Of a stretch of 64,000 bases of DNA, positions 27,595 through 34,664 are shown one piece after another. How positions within the stretch are numbered: the stretch's first letter is position 1; each line of letters starts with the position of its first letter. A program made the translations under genes and the position numbers. The notes under the pieces are model-generated. The model saw only the letters and a program-made list of their open reading frames with translations. It made no database searches and was not told the DNA's origin. The stretch comes from Muribaculaceae bacterium Isolate-110 (HZI) (lineage in GTDB: Bacteria > Bacteroidota > Bacteroidia > Bacteroidales > Muribaculaceae), in the NCBI GenBank assembly GCA_003762875.1, contig RIBL01000003.1, positions 204,714 to 268,713 on the forward strand, read 5' to 3'.

Positions 27595-28416
27595 ATGAAA
27601 AAAATCTTTACCCTCATTCTCGCAGCAGCCATGGCCGCGCCTGTCGTTTCGGCCGAAGACATCAAGATGTCAGTCTATGAGCGTTCGGGAGGGCAGGCCG
27701 ATGGTTTCGTGCCCGGTGCATTTGTCGGCTACATCACAAGCCCTGTGAGCTATGATGAAGGCACCAAGCAATACACCATCACCAATTGCCTCGGCTATGA
27801 CAAGGCTAACGTGGTATTCAAAGTTCTTGAAAGCGAGACCGTAGTGTGTGGCGGTGTTACCCGCTATGGCATTGAATATGTAGCTGACACCGAGCCGGCT
27901 GAAGGCAGCATCGTCAAGACCAACGGCTCGAATAAGGTCGATTTCGTTCTGAATCCCGAGGATCCGGAAAATCCTGACAATCCTAAGGACAATGCGTTTC
28001 GTTCGGGCGTTGTTTCCGGCGGCGAGGATTCCTATCAGTTTGTAAAGCCCGCGATGTGGGGCATTACCGAATACACTACTGATGCCGCTCTTCCCAACAT
28101 GATCAAGCGCACCTATGCTGTAAAGCAGGGCAGCGGTTACAAGTTTGTCTTTGAGTTTGACTCAGTGGCACAGTGGGTTGACTCGGGTGAGGGATATGAG
28201 TTTATTGACTATCCCGCTCCTTACAACATGCTCGTCTTCTCTTATCCCGCCGACGGGGAAGGCGACGGTGACCAGACAGCAATCACTGACATCACGGCCG
28301 ACAACGACGCCCCGGTGGAATATTACAATCTTCATGGCGTGCGTGTGGAGAATCCCACCCAGGGGCTCTACATCCGTCGTCAGGGCGACAAGACTCAGAA
28401 AGTAGTCATCCGCTAA
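27595..28416 (+). CDS. Secreted protein of unknown function with a C-terminal sorting-like domain
   Basis: The 273 residues start with a signal peptide (MKKIFTLILAAAMAAPVVSA), with no lipobox. The central 200 residues are beta-rich and match no family I know; an acidic proline-rich break (PEDPENPDNPKDN) lies near residue 125. The last 40 residues (APVEYYNLHGVRVENPTQGL ... KVVIR) match the short C-terminal domain seen on the next protein too, where it reads APVSYYTLQGIRL...KVVIR. It resembles type IX secretion tails. The gene lies 42 bases after the thioredoxin gene. Confidence 0.75.
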   Translation: MKKIFTLILAAAMAAPVVSAEDIKMSVYERSGGQADGFVPGAFVGYITSPVSYDEGTKQYTITNCLGYDKANVVFKVLESETVVCGGVTRYGIEYVADTEPAEGSIVKTNGSNKVDFVLNPEDPENPDNPKDNAFRSGVVSGGEDSYQFVKPAMWGITEYTTDAALPNMIKRTYAVKQGSGYKFVFEFDSVAQWVDSGEGYEFIDYPAPYNMLVFSYPADGEGDGDQTAITDITADNDAPVEYYNLHGVRVENPTQGLYIRRQGDKTQKVVIR

Positions 28417-28448
28417 TCAGCGACTGACATAGTCCTGTAGAGGACGCA

Positions 28449-28490
28449 GAGAACGGGAGGTGGATATTTAAAGTAACTGCTCCCGTTCTC
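28449..28490 (+). terminator. Hairpin between the two last genes of the SusCD locus
   Basis: Perfect 11-base arms GAGAACGGGAG (28449-28459) and CTCCCGTTCTC (28480-28490). The sequence after the stem has no run of T, so it may act as an attenuator or mRNA-stabilising stem instead of a full terminator. Confidence 0.5.
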
Positions 28491-28529
28491 AACGTATTAA
28501 AATATACCAGTCTGTTAATTACTCTATTA

Positions 28530-30167
28530 ATGAAACGACTTATCACTCCGCTTATCACCGGCGCGTTAGCATTGCCCGCCATGGCCGCCGATCCGGCTCC
28601 GCTTCCGGCCGACTTTGACTACACAGCCGTAACCAATCACTTTATCGAGTGTCTCGAAGGCCAGATTGACGGCGTATATGCCCCGGCCGTTTACAAGAGC
28701 GACTACACCATAGCTCATGACGATGTGGCGGCAGTCACAGCACGCATATGGGAGGAATGGGCCAAGGCCAACAACAAGTTTACTGTCGTCGACAAGAAAG
28801 AGCAGGATTTGCGCCGCTCGCTCAAGCCGTTTCCCGGCAATCTCGTCTCCTACACCATACCCACCTCGCTTGAGCCATATTTCAATGAGCCTAACGAGCC
28901 TTACAAATATGATGGACCAGATGCCAAGATGCAATACAACATAGGCACCAAGGGCACCCCTTCGGGTCCGATGCCAATGTTTATACTCCTTCACGGCTCA
29001 GGCCCGGTGTCGAGCGAAATCGCCAACATGAAGGTGGTGGCCGCACAGGGTCATGACGACCCGAGCATATATTTTGTGCCCCGTATCCCCAATGGTATAC
29101 AAAACTGGTATCGCTGGTTTTTTAAATCAAAGCAGTGGGTGTGGGAAAAAGTAATCCGTCAGGCTTTTCTGCGCAGCGACATCGACAGTGACCGCCTCTA
29201 TTTTATGGGTGTCTCCGAGGGAGCTTACGGCACTCAGCGTCTCGCATCGTTCTATGCCGACTATCTTGCCGGTGTCGGTCCGATGGCCGGAGGCGAGCCT
29301 CTGGTCAACGCGCCTGCCGAAAATCTCCGCAACATCTATTTTGCCATACGCACCGGCCAGCTCGACACCACCTACGGACGCTCGACACTCACAGCCTATG
29401 CAGACGAGTATCTCAATGCTCTTCAGCATAGCGACCCCGAAGGGTATGCCCATAATGTCACCATTGTCCCGGGCGTGGGCCATAACCTCGGAGGCGACTA
29501 TCGCATCTCCCATCTGCTGGCCGAGCGCACCCGTGTCACCAATCCAAAGCATGTGCGCTGGGAGAACTATGCGATGGACGGACGTTTCCGTACGGGCTTC
29601 TATAACCTTCATGTCATAGAGCGCAGCGAGTCGGCTTCGGCTGACTCCGACTATGAGCGCACCTATTACGAGATGGACATCAATGGCAACAACATAGACA
29701 TGAAGGTGTCGGTGGCCCGCACTGTGGTGGACGAGTGGCTCACACAATACACCGCGACCCTCCCGATCAGGATCCACAAGACCTACACGCCGGCCACGCA
29801 GGGACGTTTCAGGATATATCTCAGTGACAAGCTCGTGGAGCTCGGCAAGGAAGTGGTGCTTACGGTCAACGGACGTGAACTCTTCCGCGGAGTGCTTCAG
29901 CCCAATCTCGCCGATATGGTCAACAGTTGCGCCGAATACTATGATCCCGAGCGCGTCTATGCCGCCTCCATCGACGTCGACCTTGCCTCAATGACTGGCT
30001 CGGGCCTCACTTCGGGCTTTGATGAAATCTCGATCGGCGTCTCTGACACGGACGCGCCTGTCAGTTACTATACTCTTCAGGGCATAAGGCTCTTCGGGTC
30101 GCCCGTCACCCCGGGCATCTATATCGAACGCCGGGGCTCCGCCTCACGCAAAGTCGTTATCCGATAG
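28530..30167 (+). CDS. Secreted alpha/beta-hydrolase (esterase/peptidase-like) with a C-terminal sorting-like domain
   Basis: The 545 residues begin with a signal peptide (MKRLITPLITGALALPAMAA). The alpha/beta-hydrolase fold is shown by the oxyanion segment FILLHGSGP (151-159), the nucleophile elbow G-V-S229-E-G and a plausible catalytic histidine H318 in VPGVGHNLGG. It resembles the polyhydroxybutyrate-depolymerase/esterase D branch, but the substrate is unknown. The C-terminus repeats the YYTLQGIRL...KVVIR tail of the preceding gene. A bidirectional-looking terminator follows at once. It is the only recognisable hydrolase in this SusCD locus. Confidence 0.78.
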   Translation: MKRLITPLITGALALPAMAADPAPLPADFDYTAVTNHFIECLEGQIDGVYAPAVYKSDYTIAHDDVAAVTARIWEEWAKANNKFTVVDKKEQDLRRSLKPFPGNLVSYTIPTSLEPYFNEPNEPYKYDGPDAKMQYNIGTKGTPSGPMPMFILLHGSGPVSSEIANMKVVAAQGHDDPSIYFVPRIPNGIQNWYRWFFKSKQWVWEKVIRQAFLRSDIDSDRLYFMGVSEGAYGTQRLASFYADYLAGVGPMAGGEPLVNAPAENLRNIYFAIRTGQLDTTYGRSTLTAYADEYLNALQHSDPEGYAHNVTIVPGVGHNLGGDYRISHLLAERTRVTNPKHVRWENYAMDGRFRTGFYNLHVIERSESASADSDYERTYYEMDINGNNIDMKVSVARTVVDEWLTQYTATLPIRIHKTYTPATQGRFRIYLSDKLVELGKEVVLTVNGRELFRGVLQPNLADMVNSCAEYYDPERVYAASIDVDLASMTGSGLTSGFDEISIGVSDTDAPVSYYTLQGIRLFGSPVTPGIYIERRGSASRKVVIR

Positions 30168-30186
30168 GATAGTGGCCCAAACGGAT

Positions 30187-30240
30187 AAAACGGATGATAA
30201 GAGGGTGTTGTTAAATACTCTCTTATCATCCGTTTTTCTT
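30187..30240 (+). terminator. Terminator of the SusCD operon
   Basis: Perfect 17-base arms at 30187-30203 and 30220-30236 around a 16-base loop, ending in TTTTTCTTTT. It closes the operon just before the msrAB promoter; the promoter's TTTG begins in the T tail. Confidence 0.9.
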
Positions 30241-30270
30241 TTGTTTCACGGAGGTTTTTAGTTATATTTG
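30240..30270 (+). promoter_or_regulatory. Consensus promoter of msrAB
   Basis: TTTG at 30240-30243, a 19-base spacer and TATATTTG at 30263-30270 match both elements. Transcription would start about 15 bases before the ATG at 30293. Confidence 0.75.
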
Positions 30271-30292
30271 CCGGCAATAAAAATATCAGTTT

Positions 30293-31243
30293 ATGATTAA
30301 GACCATATATCTTGCCGGAGGATGTTTCTGGGGCACAGCCCATCTCTTTTCGCTCGTGCCCGGAGTGCAGTCGGCCCGTGCGGGCTATGCCAACAGTGTC
30401 GTGGCCTCACCGACCTATGAAGAGGTCTGCACCGGCCGCACTCAGGCCGCCGAGACTGTCGAAGTGACTTATGATGATGCTATCGTAGGCCTCACCGACC
30501 TGCTGTGTCTCTATTTCAGAAGCATTGATCCGCTGTCGCTCAACCGGCAAGGGGGCGACTCGGGCACGCAATACCGCACCGGTATCTATTACACCGACCC
30601 GGCCGACCGCCCTGTCATAGATGCCCAGATGGCCACCATACAGCGGCGCAACACTCAGCCGCTTGCTGTGGAGACAGGTCAGCTGCACAACTTCTATCCG
30701 GCCGAGGAGTATCATCAGGACTATCTCTACAAGCACCACGACGGCTATTGTCACGTCGACCCGGCCCTTTTCAAGGAGGCTCGCGAGATGAAACCACGCG
30801 CCGGGGCCGCCGGCAAGGAGGCTCTCAAGGCGCGTCTTACACCGCTCCAGTGGGAGGTCACGCAGCATGCGGCCACCGAGCAGCCTTATGTCAACGAGTA
30901 TGACAACGAGTTTCGTCCGGGCATATATGTCGACATCGTCGACGGCACTCCGCTGTTTGTCTCCACACGAAAATACAACTCGGGCTGCGGCTGGCCGGCC
31001 TTCTCGCGCCCTATTGATGACGCTCTCATAGACCGTCATCCTGACACCTCCTACGGGCGGGTGCGCACCGAGGTGCGTTCGGCCTCTTCGGGCTCGCATC
31101 TGGGACATGTCTTTACCGACGGACCGCAGGACGACGGCGGCCTGCGTTATTGTATCAACTCGGCGGCCCTGCGTTTCATCCCGCTCGACGAGATGGCAGC
31201 GGCCGGATATGCCGACTATATCGGGCTGGTGAAGCATGAGTGA
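30293..31243 (+). CDS. msrAB: Fused peptide methionine sulfoxide reductase MsrA/MsrB
   Basis: Repairs both stereoisomers of oxidised methionine. The MsrA domain (about 1-155) has the catalytic C11 in GGCFWG and the EEYHQDYLYKH segment. The MsrB domain (about 172-310) has KYNSGCGWPAF, SGSHLGHVFTDGP and the catalytic cysteine in RYCINSAALRF. No signal peptide is present, so the enzyme is cytoplasmic. It stands alone between a terminator and a hairpin, with a strong promoter. Confidence 0.95.
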   Translation: MIKTIYLAGGCFWGTAHLFSLVPGVQSARAGYANSVVASPTYEEVCTGRTQAAETVEVTYDDAIVGLTDLLCLYFRSIDPLSLNRQGGDSGTQYRTGIYYTDPADRPVIDAQMATIQRRNTQPLAVETGQLHNFYPAEEYHQDYLYKHHDGYCHVDPALFKEAREMKPRAGAAGKEALKARLTPLQWEVTQHAATEQPYVNEYDNEFRPGIYVDIVDGTPLFVSTRKYNSGCGWPAFSRPIDDALIDRHPDTSYGRVRTEVRSASSGSHLGHVFTDGPQDDGGLRYCINSAALRFIPLDEMAAAGYADYIGLVKHE

Positions 31244-31329
31244 GGGATAAGGATACAAAAGGGTGAACAAAAGGTTTCAGATTATTTGCAAAACATTTGT
31301 ATCCCCCGGGGCATAAACATTCAACATTC

Positions 31330-31375
31330 GATGTCTGTTAGATAGTTAAAGTCTAACAGTCATCGAAATTTTTTT
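31330..31375 (+). promoter_or_regulatory. Hairpin or operator just before the aspartate decarboxylase gene
   Basis: CTGTTAGA (31335-31342) pairs with TCTAACAG (31352-31359). After one mismatch the outer bases GATG and CATC pair as well. A run of T follows and ends at the ATG (31379). It could terminate msrAB, act as an attenuator in the leader, or bind a repressor as a dyad. Confidence 0.5.
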
Positions 31376-31378
31376 CAT

Positions 31379-33022
31379 ATGTCATTACCCGTAAATCCCG
31401 AGGACCGTAACTTTGAGCGCAAGCTCTCAGAGATGAGTCCGTTTGAAATCAAAGGCACACTCATAAGTCTTGCCCAAAAGGATGCCCGATGCTCCACGGC
31501 GACATTTCTAAACGCCGGCCGCGGCAATCCCAACTGGCTCCTGTCGTTTCCGCGAAAGGCTTTCTTTCTTCTCGGACAGTTTGCTGTCAGCGAGTCGGAG
31601 AGACGCATGTATGACGAGTCCATCGGCATCGCCTCTTCACCTGTACAGGAGGGTGTGGCCCGACGTTTTCTTAACTTTCTCGACGCCCATGCCGACGACA
31701 AGGGCTCGCACGTGTTGCGCCACTATTACACTTACATGACCGGCGAGCCCCACAAGGCCGACCCCGACGAACTCGTCTTTGAGCTGGTCGACGGCATACT
31801 TGGCGACCATTATCCCACCCCTCCGCGCATATTGAAGTATACCGAGCTCATCACCCGCGACTATCTGCGCTGGGCCATGGGCGGAGGCGATGACACCACC
31901 ATCTATGACATCTTTGCCACCGAGGGCTCCACGGCAGGAATGTGTTATGTGTTCAACACTCTCCAGGCCAACTTCCTCATGCAGCGGGGCGACAAGATAG
32001 CACTTCTCACCCCCTGCTTCACGCCCTATCTCGAGATACCGCGTCTCGACGAGTTTGGTCTCGAAGTCGTCACCGTGAGTGCCAACAAGGTGGAGCAGTA
32101 TGGCTATCATGACTGGCAGTTCCCGCCCGAGGAGTTCGACAAGCTGCGCGACCCCGCTGTCAAGGCCGTGTGCATCACCAATCCCTCCAATCCGCCGAGC
32201 GTGTGTCTCTCCACACAGGTGCTCGAGCGGCTCGTGGAAGTGGTGAAGAAAGACAACCCGCGGCTCATGATTATCACCGACGATGTCTACGGCACCTTTA
32301 TCAAGGGATTTCGCTCGCTGATGTATGTGCTCCCCTACAACACGCTCTGCCTCTATTCCTACTCCAAATATTTCGGAGCTACGGGCTGGCGAGTCGCAGC
32401 CATGGCTCTCCGTCAGGGCAACAATGTCTTTGACGACCTGCTTGCCGAGCTTCCCGACGACAAGAAAGCCATCCTCGCCCGCCGTTACAGCTCGCTGACG
32501 CTCGACCCCTCGGGGCTGAAGTTTATCGACCGTCTCGTGGCCGACTCGCGCCTCGTGGGGCTCAACCACACGGCCGGACTCTCCACACCCCAGCAGGTGC
32601 AGATGGCTCTCTTCTCGGCCATGGCCTATCTGCATGCCGACGAGCTGCAGCCCAAACTCATAGAGATAATACACCGCCGTCTGCACGACCTCTGGAGCAC
32701 AACCGGCTTCACCCTGCTGCCTGACCCCAACCGTGCCGGCTATTACAGCGAAATTGACCTCATGGTGTGGGCCAAAAAGTTTTATGGCGAGGATTTTGCC
32801 GATTATCTCGATAAAAACTACGAGCCGATTGACTTTGTGATACGTATGGCCAACCAGACGGCCATCGTGCTTCTTAACGGAGACGGTTTTGACGGCCCCA
32901 AGTGGTCGGTGCGCGCCTCGCTGGCCAACCTCGACCGCGACGCCTATCTCCGCATCGGCACCGCCATCCGCCACATCCTTGACCAATATCACGGAGAATA
33001 TATCAAAGCCACTTCCGGCTGA
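31379..33022 (+). CDS. aspD: Bifunctional aspartate aminotransferase / aspartate 4-decarboxylase
   Basis: PLP enzyme that decarboxylates L-aspartate to L-alanine and CO2 with side transaminase activity; cytoplasmic. The 547 residues are longer than simple class I aminotransferases and match the AspD type, with the N-terminal segment TFLNAGRGNPNWL and the central ATEGSTAGMCYVF. The PLP lysine is K330 in YSYSKYFGATGWR. The gene is a single transcription unit between the hairpin at 31330 and a strong terminator at 33050. AspD can act with an aspartate:alanine antiporter in energy conservation; no antiporter gene is adjacent. Confidence 0.93.
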   Translation: MSLPVNPEDRNFERKLSEMSPFEIKGTLISLAQKDARCSTATFLNAGRGNPNWLLSFPRKAFFLLGQFAVSESERRMYDESIGIASSPVQEGVARRFLNFLDAHADDKGSHVLRHYYTYMTGEPHKADPDELVFELVDGILGDHYPTPPRILKYTELITRDYLRWAMGGGDDTTIYDIFATEGSTAGMCYVFNTLQANFLMQRGDKIALLTPCFTPYLEIPRLDEFGLEVVTVSANKVEQYGYHDWQFPPEEFDKLRDPAVKAVCITNPSNPPSVCLSTQVLERLVEVVKKDNPRLMIITDDVYGTFIKGFRSLMYVLPYNTLCLYSYSKYFGATGWRVAAMALRQGNNVFDDLLAELPDDKKAILARRYSSLTLDPSGLKFIDRLVADSRLVGLNHTAGLSTPQQVQMALFSAMAYLHADELQPKLIEIIHRRLHDLWSTTGFTLLPDPNRAGYYSEIDLMVWAKKFYGEDFADYLDKNYEPIDFVIRMANQTAIVLLNGDGFDGPKWSVRASLANLDRDAYLRIGTAIRHILDQYHGEYIKATSG

Positions 33023-33049
33023 CATCCGCCACTTCCTCCAAGAGGCGTG

Positions 33050-33119
33050 TAACGACAAAAGTCACACGAGAGACATGTTAAAAACCATGCTTCTTGTGTG
33101 ACTTTTGTCGTTACGCGTC
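33050..33119 (+). terminator. Long-stem terminator after aspD
   Basis: Arms 33050-33067 and 33096-33113 pair perfectly over 18 bases, and further imperfect pairing extends outward. A small inner CATG/CATG stem lies in the loop. TCTTT follows and merges into the -33 element of the next promoter. Confidence 0.8.
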
Positions 33120-33150
33120 TTTGTCATATATATTTTTAGCTGTAATTTTG
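33120..33150 (+). promoter_or_regulatory. Promoter of the fucosyltransferase-like gene, with almost no leader
   Basis: TTTG at 33120-33123, a 19-base spacer and TAATTTTG at 33143-33150. The ATG at 33157 begins only 6 bases after the element, so the mRNA should be leaderless or nearly so. Confidence 0.7.
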
Positions 33151-33156
33151 CATTAT

Positions 33157-34011
33157 ATGAGAGATCACTTAGACATCAACGCCATAGGCGGGTTGTGTAA
33201 CCGCATGCGGGCCATAGCCACCGCATGCAGGCTGGCGTCGGCATCCAATCGCCGGCTCAGAGTCATATGGCACAGCAATGACGAGTTGCGGGCCCCCTTC
33301 AACGAGCTGTTCTGTCCTCTGCCTGACGATATAACGCTCTATGAGCCGTCGGATGTCGAGTATGCTCTGAAATGGGAGATGCCGCGAAAAAAAAATCTGT
33401 ATGCGTCAGCCCTCTATCAGACCCTCGCCTATAAGGCGGTGTATTCCGACACGTCCAATCTCATCAGATATTGCGGCCGTGACGAGGCTCTGCGGCAGGA
33501 AATCTGCTCGATGAAAGGCAATATACTCATTATTTCGGGCCTTTCGATAGGTGGGTACGATGCAGAGCGCATGCGTATGATGTTCAAGCCCTCTCAGGCT
33601 GTGGCAAGGATTATAGAAAGCCGCACGTCACGGTTTGACGCCCATACGGTAGGGGTGCACATACGCCGCACCGACAATGTGAGGTCAATCGAGGACAGTC
33701 CGCTCTACCTGTTTGTCGGTGAGATGGAGCGGATATTGCGGCAAGAGCCGCTGACACGTTTTTTTCTCGCCACCGACGATGCGGGAGTCATGAGAGAACT
33801 CACCGGCCGGTTTGGCGACAAAATCATATGTGGCGACGACAATGTGAGCCGCGACACACTGCGTGGGATGATGCATGCCACGGCCGACCTGTGGGCTCTC
33901 GCGTCGACAAGCAGGATTCTCGGCAGCTTTTACAGCTCTTTTACCGACCTTGCCGCAGTGTTGGGCGACATTCCGCTGCGAATAATGGTGTCACCCGACT
34001 GCAGAGACTGA
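33157..34011 (+). CDS. Fucosyltransferase-like protein (GT11/GT23-type HxRRxD motif)
   Basis: A 284-residue cytoplasmic protein with the features of nucleotide-fucose glycosyltransferases: an N-terminal GGLCNRMRAIATA (11-23) and the donor-binding H168-I-R170-R-T-D173, followed by FFLATDDAGVMRELTGRFGD and a C-terminal LGSFYSSFTDLAA. I cannot tell which acceptor it uses. The start at 33157 fits the promoter; an in-frame start at 33094 lies inside the preceding terminator. The gene ends 69 bases before the pyrophosphatase gene. Confidence 0.72.
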   Translation: MRDHLDINAIGGLCNRMRAIATACRLASASNRRLRVIWHSNDELRAPFNELFCPLPDDITLYEPSDVEYALKWEMPRKKNLYASALYQTLAYKAVYSDTSNLIRYCGRDEALRQEICSMKGNILIISGLSIGGYDAERMRMMFKPSQAVARIIESRTSRFDAHTVGVHIRRTDNVRSIEDSPLYLFVGEMERILRQEPLTRFFLATDDAGVMRELTGRFGDKIICGDDNVSRDTLRGMMHATADLWALASTSRILGSFYSSFTDLAAVLGDIPLRIMVSPDCRD

Positions 34012-34080
34012 TAATTGCCGTGCTATTCAATAAATCGCCTATAAGAACGTTATATCTATTAACGCATTATCCAACACTCT

Positions 34081-34662
34081 ATGCAGGAAATAGTATTTGC
34101 CACCAACAATCAGCATAAACTCTCCGAGCTGCGTCGCATCGTCGGGGAGAGATTTCACATATTGTCGCTGTCTGACATCGGATGTCATGACGACATCCCC
34201 GAGACGGCCGATACTCTTGCAGGCAACGCTCTTCAGAAGGCTCGCTATGTCAAGGAGCATTACGGCTATGACTGCTTTGCTGATGATACGGGGCTTATGG
34301 TCGATGCGCTTGGCGGCGCGCCGGGTGTCTATTCGGCCCGCTATGCCGGCCCGGGCCACGACAGTGTGACAAACATGCGTCTGCTGCTTGACAATATGAA
34401 GGGCGTCACAGACCGCTCCGCACGCTTTGTCACAGTCATCGCGCTGATACTCAACGGCTGTGAACTGACCTTTGAGGGTAGAGTGGAAGGTGAGATACTT
34501 ACCGAGCCCCAGGGTGAGGGCGGATTTGGCTACGACCCCGTGTTTCGGCCCGAAGGGGGCCAACTGTCGTTTGCCATGATGAGTGCCGATGCCAAAAACG
34601 CCATCAGCCACCGCGGACGGGCCACGGCTGCACTTATGGAATATCTCGACACGATGGACTGA
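34081..34662 (+). CDS. rdgB: dITP/XTP pyrophosphatase (RdgB/HAM1 family)
   Basis: House-cleaning enzyme that hydrolyses non-canonical purine triphosphates (ITP, XTP) to monophosphates. The 193 residues show the family landmarks: [17 protein letters not shown] at the start, [20 protein letters not shown] at about 61-80, GFGYDPVF near 144 and SHRGRA near the end. Length is typical. The PorZ-like gene begins 2 bases after its stop, so they are probably translated from one mRNA. Confidence 0.97.
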   Translation: MQEIVFATNNQHKLSELRRIVGERFHILSLSDIGCHDDIPETADTLAGNALQKARYVKEHYGYDCFADDTGLMVDALGGAPGVYSARYAGPGHDSVTNMRLLLDNMKGVTDRSARFVTVIALILNGCELTFEGRVEGEILTEPQGEGGFGYDPVFRPEGGQLSFAMMSADAKNAISHRGRATAALMEYLDTMD

Positions 34663-34664
34663 CT

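Noticed and set aside
31637..33058. 473-codon open frame on the minus strand opposite aspD
   Set aside because: Same kind of shadow; aspD carries the PLP site and family motifs, and the antisense frame has none.
33094..33156. Earlier in-frame start for the fucosyltransferase-like gene
   Set aside because: It lies inside the right arm of the terminator and before the promoter, so it could not be on the mRNA.
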